Source: Anaerolineales bacterium (GTDB lineage: Bacteria > Chloroflexota > Anaerolineae > 4572-78 > J111). From it: DNA of 64,000 nt. Of this stretch, positions 41,730 to 50,313 are shown piece after piece (position 1 is the first letter of the stretch; each line of letters begins with the position of its first letter). The notes below the pieces were generated by a model. That model did no database searches. It had not been told where the DNA came from and saw only the letters and a program-made list of their open reading frames with translations. The position numbers and the translations under genes were made by a program. Location: assembly GCA_015075185.1 (NCBI GenBank), contig JABTUW010000005.1:496001-560000 (forward strand). The letters are read 5' to 3'.

Positions 41730-44700
41730 ATGCTGCGTTTCTTCCTTGCCAATCTGCGGAGCCGGATTGTCCTGTTGGTGCTGCTCGCTCTTCTTCCGGC
41801 TCTGGGCTTGATCCTCTACGCCAACCTGAGCACCCGCCGCGCAAATATAACCCAGGCCCATCAGGAAACTTTGCGAGTGGCCCAGATTGCCTCTCGGCAG
41901 CAGCAACTGCTTGTTGAAGATACTGGCCAACTCCTGGCGGGGCTGGCTCAAATCCCTCAACTACACAACAGCAGCTCGGCCAACTGCGCAGCGTTCCTCG
42001 GCAATTTACTGGCTAAGGACTCACGCTACGCCAATTTCGGCGTGGCCGACCTGGCCGGAAACATTATTTGCAGCGCCCGCTCACTTCCCCCACCCGTTAG
42101 CCTGGCCGGTCAGTCTTGGTTTCAGCAGGTTCCGCAAAATCGTGAGGCGACGGTTGGTAATTATCAAAAAGACCCCTTAACTAACAAATTTGTCTTACCC
42201 ATCGGCTATCCTCTCCTGGATGCAGCAGGGCAGCCCGAGGCCGTCTTATTGACTTGGCTTGATTTAACCTGGTTCGATCAATTAGGGGTTGCCGCAGGGT
42301 TGCCGGCCGGGTCGGTGTTGGCGGTGATTGATTGGCAAGGTACTATCCTGGCCCGCTATCCTGATCCGGTTGGTTTCGTCGGTCGAATTTATCCTGACAG
42401 TCCCGTGGTACAGGCTGTCCGTACTCACCAGGGGGAGGGTACAGGGGAGACAGTGGGCCTCGATGGCGTGCGCCGGTTGTACGCCTTTACCCCACTCTTC
42501 AAAAATCTGGATCAAGAGGAGGTCTACGTGAGTGTCGGCATCCCTACAGATGTGGCCCTGGCCGAAGTTGACCGATTGAGCCAACTCAATCTCAGCGCCC
42601 TGGTCCTCAGCGCGCTGCTGGCCCTGGTCGCCGCCTGGTTAGGGAGTGACCTGTTTATTCTGCGCCGGGTAAAAAAATTGGTTAACGCTACCCGCCAACT
42701 GGCTGCCGGGGATTGGAGCGTCCGCAGTGGTATCGCCAATAGTCCGGACGAAGTGGGTGAACTGGGCCACGCCTTTGACGAGATGACCGGCACCCTGCAG
42801 AGCCAGCAGCGGGAACTCCAACAGGCCGAGCAGCGCTATCGCACCTTGTTTGAGGGGGCGCCGTTAATGGATGTAATTGTCCGTATCCAGGATGGGCATC
42901 CGATTATCGCAGATTGTAACGAACTATTCGCCCGAACGCTGGGCTACGAACGCGCCGAGATTTTGGGACAGTCTATTGAAATATTTTATACTCCCTCATC
43001 TCAGGCTAAATCCCAATATGTCCGGAAAACGCTGACGGGCCGGCCTATAACCGACGAACGTGAATTGGTTACCCGGGAGGGGCAAGTTATTCAGACGCTT
43101 CTGCAATCTTTTCCCGAAACGGATGGGCAGGGCCAGGTCAGCGAGATCCGGGCCATGTACGTAGATATTACCGAGCGGAAACAGGCGGAAGCCGCTTTAC
43201 AGGCCTCGCAGGCCCGGCTGGCTGGCATTGTCAATATTTCGGAAGATGCGATTATCGCCATTAATCCTGCTCAAGAAATTACCCTCTTTAGCCAGGGAGC
43301 CGAGAAAATATTTGGTTACCAGGCCGAGGAGATGGTCGGCCAGCCCCTTGACCTGCTCCTGCCCAAAGAATACCGGGCAGCTCACCGCCAGAAAGTACAA
43401 AGTTTTATGACCTCCGGCGATGTCTTAAGGCCGATGAACTCGCGGGGGTTGGTTTTTGGCCAGCGCAAAGCGGGGAAGATTTTTCCGGCAGAAGCCTCTA
43501 TCTCTCAATTTGAAGTCGGTGGAGAAAAGATGCTGGTGGTCAGGCTGCGCGACATCACCGAGCGGAAACGAACCGAGGCTGAATTGGAGCGGTATCAGAC
43601 CCAGCTCGAAGAAATGGTCGCCACGCGCACCGGTGAATTACTGGCGGCGGTGGCCCAACTTGAGCAGGAAGTTGCCGAACGCAAGCGGGTTGAAGCCGAA
43701 CTGAGCGAGGCCAAAGTGATGGCTGAGGTGGCTAATCGGGCTAAAAGTGAATTTCTAGCCCATATGAGCCACGAGCTGCGCACACCCCTCAACGGGATTA
43801 TGGGTTACGCCCAAATCTTGCAGCGCGAGGCGCGGCGGCGGGGCGAGGCTGAAATGAATTGGTTGCTGGAAGGTTTATCCACCGTTCACCGCAGCAGCGA
43901 GCATCTGCTGACCCTGATCAACGACATCCTCGATTTGTCCAAAATTGAGGCCGGGCGGATGGATTTACACCCTGTCACCTTCCGGGTGAATGAGTTTTTG
44001 CAGATGATTGCCGACATGGCCCGCCTGCAAGCCGAACAAAAAGAGCTGGCCTTCAAATACGATATTCTCTCCCCCTTGCCCACCGTTGTGCGCGGCGACC
44101 CGCGCCGGCTGCGACAGGTTTTACTGAACCTGTTGAGCAATGCCGTCAAATTTACAGAGCAGGGCCAGGTCACTTTTAGCGTCTCGGCCACGGAAGCTGA
44201 TCTTCGGGAGCAGTCGGAATATTTGTTCCGCTTCGAGGTAGCCGATAGCGGCATCGGCATTGCTCCGGGGCAGTGGGAACAGATTTTCCAGCCTTTTCAT
44301 CAAATTGATGGCTTACACTCCATTGAAGGTGCGGGGCTGGGTTTGCCCATCAGCCGCAAGCTGGCCGAGTTAATGGGCGGCGAACTGCATGTGGAAAGTC
44401 ATACCGGCCAGGGCAGCACCTTTTGGCTGGAGGTCAGACTGCCGGTGGTAACAGATTGGGTGGACGCCCCTGCGGCCAGCCATATTGTGGGGTATGAAGG
44501 CTCTCGTTACAAAATCCTGGTCATTGACGATAACCGGGATAATCGCGCGGTGCTTGTCAACCTGCTTGCTCCGTTAGGGTTTGAGGTAATGGAGGCGGTG
44601 GACGGCCTGGAAGGACTGCTCAAGGCCAGTGAGACTCGACCCGACTTGGTTCTGTTGGATTTGGTGATGCCTGGCTTGAGTGGGTTGGAGGTCGCGCAAC

Positions 44701-45179
44701 ACCTCCGCCAATCGCCGGAGTTGAACGAAGTGATCATTATTGCGGTTTCAGCCAGTGCTTTTGGGGTCACCCGGCAGCAAAGCCTGGCGGCCGGCTGTAA
44801 CGATTTCCTGTCCAAACCGGTCCAAGTCGAAATGGTGCTGGACACACTGCAACGATATCTGGGCTTGACCTGGATTCTTGGCGAGCAAGGCCATATCGGG
44901 GGCGAAAATGGCAAAGTAAATAGCGAAGAGGTTTCTCCCTCACCCCCCGGCCCGGACACGCTCCCAGTCGGTCCTCCTCCGGCTGAGGCGGCGCTCCTGT
45001 TTGAATTGGCCCAGATGGGTGATATTGTCGGCATTCGTTCCCGGCTGGCCCAACTAAAACAGGCAGATGAAAACCTATCCCCATTTGTGGCCGAGATACA
45101 GCGGTTAACCAAGTCGTTCGATCTGGAGAAAATCTGTAATTTGGTCAAACCGTACATGGAGGAAGGCTATGGTATCTGA
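41730..45179 (+). CDS. Hybrid sensor histidine kinase (Cache-HAMP-PAS-PAS-HisKA-HATPase-REC)
   Basis: In this 1149-residue membrane kinase, transmembrane helices at about 9-31 and 287-306 flank a Cache-like extracellular sensor. HAMP follows (307-358), then PAS at about 369-485 and 493-615. HisKA has the phospho-acceptor His near 681 (AHMSHELRTPLNG). HATPase has N, G1 and G2 boxes (LLNLLSNAVKF, DSGIGIAP, GAGLGLPISR). A receiver domain carries Asp near 977 (LVLLDLVMPG), and a helical tail follows. I start at MLRFFLANLR because a strong GGGAGGGGG site lies eight bases upstream. It overlaps the next kinase gene by 11 bp, so the two probably form one phosphorelay. Confidence 0.93.
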   Translation: MLRFFLANLRSRIVLLVLLALLPALGLILYANLSTRRANITQAHQETLRVAQIASRQQQLLVEDTGQLLAGLAQIPQLHNSSSANCAAFLGNLLAKDSRYANFGVADLAGNIICSARSLPPPVSLAGQSWFQQVPQNREATVGNYQKDPLTNKFVLPIGYPLLDAAGQPEAVLLTWLDLTWFDQLGVAAGLPAGSVLAVIDWQGTILARYPDPVGFVGRIYPDSPVVQAVRTHQGEGTGETVGLDGVRRLYAFTPLFKNLDQEEVYVSVGIPTDVALAEVDRLSQLNLSALVLSALLALVAAWLGSDLFILRRVKKLVNATRQLAAGDWSVRSGIANSPDEVGELGHAFDEMTGTLQSQQRELQQAEQRYRTLFEGAPLMDVIVRIQDGHPIIADCNELFARTLGYERAEILGQSIEIFYTPSSQAKSQYVRKTLTGRPITDERELVTREGQVIQTLLQSFPETDGQGQVSEIRAMYVDITERKQAEAALQASQARLAGIVNISEDAIIAINPAQEITLFSQGAEKIFGYQAEEMVGQPLDLLLPKEYRAAHRQKVQSFMTSGDVLRPMNSRGLVFGQRKAGKIFPAEASISQFEVGGEKMLVVRLRDITERKRTEAELERYQTQLEEMVATRTGELLAAVAQLEQEVAERKRVEAELSEAKVMAEVANRAKSEFLAHMSHELRTPLNGIMGYAQILQREARRRGEAEMNWLLEGLSTVHRSSEHLLTLINDILDLSKIEAGRMDLHPVTFRVNEFLQMIADMARLQAEQKELAFKYDILSPLPTVVRGDPRRLRQVLLNLLSNAVKFTEQGQVTFSVSATEADLREQSEYLFRFEVADSGIGIAPGQWEQIFQPFHQIDGLHSIEGAGLGLPISRKLAELMGGELHVESHTGQGSTFWLEVRLPVVTDWVDAPAASHIVGYEGSRYKILVIDDNRDNRAVLVNLLAPLGFEVMEAVDGLEGLLKASETRPDLVLLDLVMPGLSGLEVAQHLRQSPELNEVIIIAVSASAFGVTRQQSLAAGCNDFLSKPVQVEMVLDTLQRYLGLTWILGEQGHIGGENGKVNSEEVSPSPPGPDTLPVGPPPAEAALLFELAQMGDIVGIRSRLAQLKQADENLSPFVAEIQRLTKSFDLEKICNLVKPYMEEGYGI

Positions 45180-46302
45180 GGAAATCGTAACGGGCACCCT
45201 TTTAATTGTGGATGATAACCCGACCAACCTGGAACTCCTGCTTGATACGCTCAAGGATAGCGGTTTCAAAGTTCTGGTGGCGAAGGACGGCCCCAGCACC
45301 TTCCAGCGGCTTGAGCATGCCCTGCCCGATCTGATCCTGCTCGATGTCTTGATGCCCGGCATGAATGGCTTTGAAGTCTGCCGTAAACTCAAAGAAAGTA
45401 AGGCCACCCGCGATATTCCGGTGATTTTTATGACCTCACTGGACGATACAAACAATAAAATCAAAGGATTTCAGGTTGGAGCGGTTGATTATGTGACTAA
45501 GCCTTTCCAGCAAGAGGAAGTTATGGCTCGAATTACCACCCACCTGATCCTGCGCCGTTTGCAGCAGCATTTACGGCAAAAAAATGTTGAATTGGCTCGG
45601 GCCAACGCCGAACTGGAGGAACGTAATCAGGAGTTGGACACCTTTGCCCAGACGGTAGCCCATGAATTAAAAAATCCGATAGGCCTGGTCATGGGCTTTG
45701 CCGAGATCATTGCCAAGGAAGGTGGCCTGCCGGAAGACCTGCGCAACCTGCTCGTAGTGATCGCCAAGAGCGGGCGCAAGATGCGCAGTATTATCAATGA
45801 ATTACTCTTATTGGCGGGGATGAGAAAGGTGGAGGTCGAACACATGCCTCTGAATATGGAGGCTATTGTCGGCGAAGCCCAAAGCCAGTTGTCGCAAATG
45901 ATTACTGAGCACCAGGCCGAAATCAGCCTTCCTGAGAAATGGCCGGTAGCGTTGGGGCACGCGCCGTGGGTTGAAGAGGTCTGGGTCAATTACCTGAGCA
46001 ACGGGATCAAATACGGGGGAAAGCCGCCCCGCTTGCGCCTGGGGGCTTCAACAGCGGATGGCATGGTTCGCTTTTGGGTACAGGACAACGGCCCTGGCCT
46101 GGTTCCCGCCGACCAAGCTCGCCTTTTCACCGAGTTCACCCAACTCCGTCAGGTGCAAATCACGGGGCACGGCCTGGGCCTGTCTATCGTGCGGCGCATC
46201 GTCGAAAAGCTGGGGGGACAGGTTGGCGTCGAAAGCACGGGGGTGCCGGAGGAAGGCTGCACCTTTTTCTTCACTCTGCCCCAACCCGATAAATCGCCGT
46301 AA
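45169..46302 (+). CDS. Response regulator - histidine kinase protein (REC-HisKA-HATPase)
   Basis: This soluble 377-residue protein has an N-terminal receiver domain (Asp59 in LILLDVLMPG, Lys in YVTKPF), a coiled-coil linker, HisKA with His165 (TVAHELKNPIG) and a HATPase domain (WVQDNGPGL, GHGLGLSIVRR). It lacks transmembrane segments. This order suits an intermediate that receives phosphate from the upstream hybrid kinase. No output domain or DNA-binding regulator is encoded next to it. Its TAA abuts the TAA of the convergent DapA-family gene without any gap. Confidence 0.92.
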   Translation: MVSEEIVTGTLLIVDDNPTNLELLLDTLKDSGFKVLVAKDGPSTFQRLEHALPDLILLDVLMPGMNGFEVCRKLKESKATRDIPVIFMTSLDDTNNKIKGFQVGAVDYVTKPFQQEEVMARITTHLILRRLQQHLRQKNVELARANAELEERNQELDTFAQTVAHELKNPIGLVMGFAEIIAKEGGLPEDLRNLLVVIAKSGRKMRSIINELLLLAGMRKVEVEHMPLNMEAIVGEAQSQLSQMITEHQAEISLPEKWPVALGHAPWVEEVWVNYLSNGIKYGGKPPRLRLGASTADGMVRFWVQDNGPGLVPADQARLFTEFTQLRQVQITGHGLGLSIVRRIVEKLGGQVGVESTGVPEEGCTFFFTLPQPDKSP

Positions 46303-47223
46303 TTATTCAGGCAACGCGGCCAGCAGGCGCTCAAATAAACGGTCTACCTCCTGGCGGGTTTCTTCATCCAGAACATAGCCCACCGGGCCGCGCACAGTGG
46401 TATTTTTGAAAATGCCTCGTTTGACCAGCAAATACTTCTCCACCGCCAAAAAGGCATCCAGGCTGGTCTGGACGGCAATGAGCGCGGAGATGGGCAGCGA
46501 CAATTCGTAAATGCGCTGTTCGTCGCCGGCCTGAAGCGCGCGCCACAAGGCCACAATGCCGTCAATCAGATCGGCCCCCGGAATAGTGCCGGCAATGCCC
46601 CGGCGGTAGCTGTCAACCAGGGCGATCCCGCCGGTCCCTTCAAAAATGGCCGCCTGGCCGCCGGTCGCCTGGCGCAGGGCCGAGAGACGCGGTCCAATCG
46701 GCGTCGCCTCGGGTTTGAACATGACGCGCTGGCCGTACTCGTTAAACAGGCTGGCCTGCAAGGCGATGGACATCGGTTTGCCGACGTAGCCGCTGGCGTC
46801 CTGCACAATCACCGGGATAGTGATCGCTTTGATAATCCGCTCGTAGTAACGTTTCAGCTCATCTTCAACCATCCCCACCGAGACCGGGGGGATAGCCATC
46901 ACCGCAGCAGCTCCAACGGCCTCGGCGTGCCGGGCATACACCTCCGCCGTGTGGCTGGACTCGGCCCCCACACTAATAACCACCACTCCACGCTCACCGC
47001 CAAAGCGACAGGCGGCCTCGGCCAACTGCTGGCGCTCCTCGCTCGACAGCCGCAGCGTTTCGGAAACCATACCCATGACGATACCGTCACTGCCCTGGTC
47101 ATACAGCCACTGGATTTCCTGCTCCAGTGTGACGAAATCTATCGTCTCATCCTCGTGGAAGGGCGTCTGAAATACGGGCAAAACTCCGCTGATGGGGGAA
47201 GTGACCCATTGATCTGAACTCAT
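46303..47223 (-). CDS. Dihydrodipicolinate synthase/N-acetylneuraminate lyase-family aldolase
   Basis: This 306-residue TIM-barrel belongs to the DapA/NanA class I aldolases. Evidence is GVLPVFQTPFHEDETIDF at the N terminus, the PPVS strand, and a Schiff-base Lys in MFKPEATP (about residue 169). The usual YNxPxRTG Tyr motif is replaced by VQDASGYVG, so it is probably not a true lysine-pathway DapA. It would cleave or form a keto acid; the substrate is unknown. It is the last gene of the minus-strand set that includes the Ycf46 cluster, 51 bp after the radical SAM gene, and may be a passenger. Confidence 0.85.
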   Translation of the reverse strand: MSSDQWVTSPISGVLPVFQTPFHEDETIDFVTLEQEIQWLYDQGSDGIVMGMVSETLRLSSEERQQLAEAACRFGGERGVVVISVGAESSHTAEVYARHAEAVGAAAVMAIPPVSVGMVEDELKRYYERIIKAITIPVIVQDASGYVGKPMSIALQASLFNEYGQRVMFKPEATPIGPRLSALRQATGGQAAIFEGTGGIALVDSYRRGIAGTIPGADLIDGIVALWRALQAGDEQRIYELSLPISALIAVQTSLDAFLAVEKYLLVKRGIFKNTTVRGPVGYVLDEETRQEVDRLFERLLAALPE

Positions 47224-47274
47224 TTTTGCTCCCTAAAGTTAAAAATTAGCCGGATCAGGATCCTGGCACTGTCT

Positions 47275-47841
47275 TTACCAGGTTACCGGGTCAATGCCGC
47301 TGAACATAACCTCGCCCTCAGCCGTAATGATAACTTCAGCCGGGGGTAAGGCCTGTAAATCGCTCAACGAGTAGCGGCTGGTGAGGAAATCGACGGATTT
47401 GTTGGCCGAGCCGCGCAGGTCGCGGGCCAGGCGCTTGCCGGCTTCGTAGCGGCCGGCGATGAGCACGTCCAGGCCGGCCAGGAGAGCTTTGGTGTCGGGC
47501 ATCTGCTGGATTTCGGCCCAGGTGAAGCCGCTGAAAAGCAGGGTCGTCAGGTTTGTTTCCTGCCGCACCCGCCGCAGTAGCCGCAGCAGGGGTAAACGTT
47601 GCTGCAGGGGTTCCCCGCCGCTAATTGTCAGACCTTCAATTGTCCCTTCTAAAGCTGCCAGACGGGCCAGGAGGTCGTCTATGGGTACAAGCTCGCCGGA
47701 GTCAAAGGAATGGGTTTGAGGATTGAAACAGCCCGGACAGCCCAACGAGCAACCCTGCACCCACAGGACGGCTCGCACACCTGGCCCGTTCACCCGGCTC
47801 TGAGGGAGAAACTGGTGAATTCGCAGCACCTGGTCAGTCAT
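47275..47841 (-). CDS. NrdG-like radical SAM activase (single 4Fe-4S cluster)
   Basis: The 188-residue protein has the radical SAM motif CSLGCPGC (about residues 31-38) and SGGEPLQQ, the short layout of NrdG/PflA-type glycyl-radical activases. No anaerobic ribonucleotide reductase is visible, so its target is probably something else, perhaps a protein of the same gene set. It is encoded 12 bp after the DUF2997 gene. Its placement with DUF1257/DUF2997 and Ycf46 is the main clue to its role. Confidence 0.88.
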   Translation of the reverse strand: MTDQVLRIHQFLPQSRVNGPGVRAVLWVQGCSLGCPGCFNPQTHSFDSGELVPIDDLLARLAALEGTIEGLTISGGEPLQQRLPLLRLLRRVRQETNLTTLLFSGFTWAEIQQMPDTKALLAGLDVLIAGRYEAGKRLARDLRGSANKSVDFLTSRYSLSDLQALPPAEVIITAEGEVMFSGIDPVTW

Positions 47842-47853
47842 TAACCGCAGGTC

Positions 47854-48063
47854 TCAGCCGTTCTTTTGCTGCTGCCACTGCTGCACCTGCTCGGTCGCGG
47901 CTTCGTCCGCTTCGGGCGTCATCTCCCGCGCCTCGACCTGACCACCCAGCGCCGCTTCCAGCTCTCTGGTCAAATCCAGGCAGGTCAGCCCTTTAACTCC
48001 GCGCACCTGGAGCTGAACCCGGCCATCCTTACCGATAATGACTTCAATCTCCTGAAGTTCCAT
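47854..48063 (-). CDS. DUF2997 domain-containing protein
   Basis: This 69-residue protein reads ELQEIEVIIGKDGRVQLQV and then GVKGLTCLDLTRELEAALGG, the DUF2997 pattern, with an acidic/Gln-rich tail. I start at ATG 48063, nine bases after AAGGAG; an in-frame TTG two codons earlier is too close. From what I know of these families, DUF2997 genes often neighbour DUF1257 genes, and here the two are next to each other. Function is unknown; the small size suggests a subunit or substrate of a larger complex. Confidence 0.85.
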   Translation of the reverse strand: MELQEIEVIIGKDGRVQLQVRGVKGLTCLDLTRELEAALGGQVEAREMTPEADEAATEQVQQWQQQKNG

Positions 48064-48085
48064 GTTCAAATTCTCCTTTAAATAG

Positions 48086-48106
48086 TAGACGGTAGACGGT
48101 AGACAG
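48086..48106. repeat. TAGACRG heptad tandem repeat, three units
   Basis: Units TAGACGG, TAGACGG and TAGACAG lie in the 119-bp gap between the DUF1257 and DUF2997 genes, followed by a looser CAGTAATCAGTAGCCAG stretch. It matches the array at 11465-11485 with units in the reverse order. Confidence 0.8.
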
Positions 48107-48188
48107 ATGTCAGTAATCAGTAGCCAGATAACAACAAGAATCGCTATCGGCCATCTCCTATCTGCTACTTGCGACCCTGCTACCTTTT

Positions 48189-48575
48189 CTAAGCCATCCG
48201 TCGCAGCACCAGGCGGATCTGGCCGCCCTGCTCAACTTCTTCGGTAATCAGGTTAAATCCCTGGGCTTCTAACTTGGCCCGCGCGGCGTGATAAGCGTAG
48301 CGCTGCGTTACCTGTTGCTGAAACTCTTCCCGCTTGGGGCCGCCCAGACCCCACCAATCGGCCACAATTTCATACGACTCGCCGGCTTTACGGAAGCCAA
48401 TCTCCCGCCCCAGCAGGCCGCCGATCTTGACCTTGATCTCCGCCTTAGCCCGCGCAGCGGCAAAGCCGCGCACGTCAACTTCGCCCTCCTCGTAGACATA
48501 GCCCAAATCTTTCAAAGCTTGGAGCAGAAATTCTTTCTCGACCATCTGAGTTTTGATTCGGCTAAAGTGGGACAT
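48189..48575 (-). CDS. ycf35: DUF1257 (Ycf35-family) protein
   Basis: The 128-residue protein begins MSHFSRIKTQMVEKEFLLQA and includes ALKDLGYVYEEGEV and GGPKREEFQQQVTQRYAYH, diagnostic of the Ycf35/DUF1257 family known from plastids and cyanobacteria. Biochemical function is unknown. It lies 22 bp after the Hsp70-like gene. Co-occurrence with a Ycf46-type ATPase here is notable, since both families were first named from plastid genomes. Confidence 0.9.
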   Translation of the reverse strand: MSHFSRIKTQMVEKEFLLQALKDLGYVYEEGEVDVRGFAAARAKAEIKVKIGGLLGREIGFRKAGESYEIVADWWGLGGPKREEFQQQVTQRYAYHAARAKLEAQGFNLITEEVEQGGQIRLVLRRMA

Positions 48576-48597
48576 CTTGCACCTTTCTATTGATACA

Positions 48598-50187
48598 CTA
48601 CGTTAGCTTGACCACCGGGTAAGCCTGGTACAGCAGCCGTCCGGTTTTCAGGTCTCTGGCCGTCAGGAGCAGGCGTTTGTTGCCATCTACGGCGAACTCC
48701 ACCTCAAAGCGCGGCGAGCCGCGCTGGGCCGGCGGGTCGGCCACCAGGAAGGTCGGCTGGCCCTCGTTCATCCAGAAGAGAGTGCGCCGCTCGGCCTCAT
48801 CCGGCTCGACCGGCATGACCCGCGCCGCCCCGGACGGGTCAAAGACCAGTTCGACCGGCTGCCCGGCGCTGACTGGCGGCTGGCCCATCTCAAAAATAGC
48901 CAACCCCAGGTGAGTCTGGCCGTCATAGGCCGCTTTGACCGTCAGCCGGACCACAGCCTCTGGGGTCGGGTAGGGCGTGCCGGCCGGTACCAGCAGGCGG
49001 TAATCGTAGCCGCCCTGGTTGCGCTGCACGTGGCGAATGGCGTAGTCGTGCTGGATGTGGTCGTAGAAATCCACGCCGGCCACAAAAGCCACCGCGCCGC
49101 GGGCAATGGCGTCGAAGGGATGGTCGAGCATGACCCGCTCCCGGCCAAAGATGCGCCGTAAAGTGCTCTGGACCGAGGGAATCTGGCTGCCGCCGCCGAC
49201 CATCAACACGGCCTTGATATTTTCCTCCTGGTATCCCCGCTCGCGCGCCCCGTTCAGGGCACGCCGCACCGTCTGGTCAAGCTGGCGGTAGGCGTCGTGC
49301 TCATCCAGGATTTCTTCCAGGCGGCGGCGGGTTAATTGGGCGCTCAAAGCCGCGCCGGTCTCCGGGCTGACCACGCTGATCTCGGCCTCCTCGTAAAAAG
49401 AGAGGCGTTCTTTAGCCCGCTCGCACTCCACCAGCAGGGCATTGCTGATGAGGCGGACCTCCTCGTCGGCGTCGCTGCGCCGGTTTTGGCGCAGGACCTC
49501 CTGAAACAGCCACTGGTCCAGGGTCGTACCGCCCAGGTCGGCCCCGGCTTTGCCCAGCACCCGGCAGCGCCGCCCGTTCTGCTCCTGCGCTTCGGCCTCG
49601 ATCAGCACCACGGCTACATCCAGCGTACCGCCGCCAAAATCAAAAATCAGGTATACGTCGCCCGGCTGGATAGGCGCGCCGTAGCCTAGGGCCGCCGCCG
49701 ACGGCTCGTCAATCAGCCGGAAACGGGGCATCCCAGCCGCTTTGGCCACCTCGCCCAGCCAGTCTTCATAATGCTCAAACGCCTCGACCGGCGCGGTCAA
49801 GGCCACCTCTTCATTGCCCAGGTTGAGTTCGGCGGCGGCAAACAGGAGCACGCTGGACAAAAAGTCGCGGCCGGCGTCAAACGGCGAGAGCTGCTGCCCA
49901 TCCAGGCGGACCTTGAGCGGGCTGCGGTGGACGATGTACCGCTTCATCCAGCGGAAGGTGCGCGGCGACTGGTACAGGTTTTGCTGCAGCACCTGGTTGC
50001 CAATCCAGCGGCGGCGGTCCCCGGCGTAATGAATCAGCGACGGCACCACCGTAATCTGGCTGTCACCCTGCGGTGAGACACGGCCATAATCGGGTACGTG
50101 CAGCAGTTCACTCGCCTGGCGCGTCTCATCCCAGACGGCGACCACCGTATTTGACGTTCCAAAATCAATCGCCAGACGACCCGGCAT
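48598..50187 (-). CDS. Hsp70-family (DnaK-like) chaperone, short form
   Basis: At 529 residues this is about 100 shorter than DnaK. The actin-like ATPase domain is intact: LAIDFGTSNTVVAVWD (phosphate 1), YLIFDFGGGTLDVAVV (phosphate 2) and VLMVGGGSQIPSVQ (adenosine motif). The substrate-binding beta domain is short and the helical lid is reduced. No DnaJ or GrpE gene is nearby, so it is a dedicated chaperone-like protein rather than the housekeeping DnaK. GGGAG precedes ATG 50187. It lies between the HEAT/WD40 genes and the DUF1257 gene, probably acting on the products of this cluster. Confidence 0.92.
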   Translation of the reverse strand: MPGRLAIDFGTSNTVVAVWDETRQASELLHVPDYGRVSPQGDSQITVVPSLIHYAGDRRRWIGNQVLQQNLYQSPRTFRWMKRYIVHRSPLKVRLDGQQLSPFDAGRDFLSSVLLFAAAELNLGNEEVALTAPVEAFEHYEDWLGEVAKAAGMPRFRLIDEPSAAALGYGAPIQPGDVYLIFDFGGGTLDVAVVLIEAEAQEQNGRRCRVLGKAGADLGGTTLDQWLFQEVLRQNRRSDADEEVRLISNALLVECERAKERLSFYEEAEISVVSPETGAALSAQLTRRRLEEILDEHDAYRQLDQTVRRALNGARERGYQEENIKAVLMVGGGSQIPSVQSTLRRIFGRERVMLDHPFDAIARGAVAFVAGVDFYDHIQHDYAIRHVQRNQGGYDYRLLVPAGTPYPTPEAVVRLTVKAAYDGQTHLGLAIFEMGQPPVSAGQPVELVFDPSGAARVMPVEPDEAERRTLFWMNEGQPTFLVADPPAQRGSPRFEVEFAVDGNKRLLLTARDLKTGRLLYQAYPVVKLT

Positions 50188-50305
50188 CGTGCATCACTCC
50201 CGCTGTAAGTAAAAGTTTACCCTGATCGGCCACGTCGTCAAAACGGATCACTACCGGCTGGTCAGGGGCCAGGGTTAGGCTCAAAGCTGGTTCAACCCGT
50301 TCCAA
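50165..50305 (-). CDS. Possible 46-residue ORF overlapping the Hsp70 start
   Basis: A frame from TTG 50305 to TGA 50165 encodes LERVEPALSLTLAPDQPVVI, then RFDDVADQGKLLLTAGVMHD. It fills the 126-bp gap after the WD40 gene and overlaps the Hsp70 start by 23 bp. Residue composition looks protein-like, but there is no good ribosome-binding site and no family match that I know. It may be a real small gene or a remnant. Confidence 0.25.
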   Translation of the reverse strand: MERVEPALSLTLAPDQPVVIRFDDVADQGKLLLTAGVMHDAGSSGD

Positions 50306-50313
50306 CTAACATC

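Noticed and set aside
46303..47223. Calling the aldolase a lysine-pathway DapA
   Set aside because: The conserved Tyr motif YNxPxRTG is replaced, and no lysine-pathway genes are adjacent.
47275..47841. Calling the small radical SAM protein a true NrdG
   Set aside because: No anaerobic ribonucleotide reductase gene is visible in the window, and it is embedded with DUF2997/DUF1257 genes.
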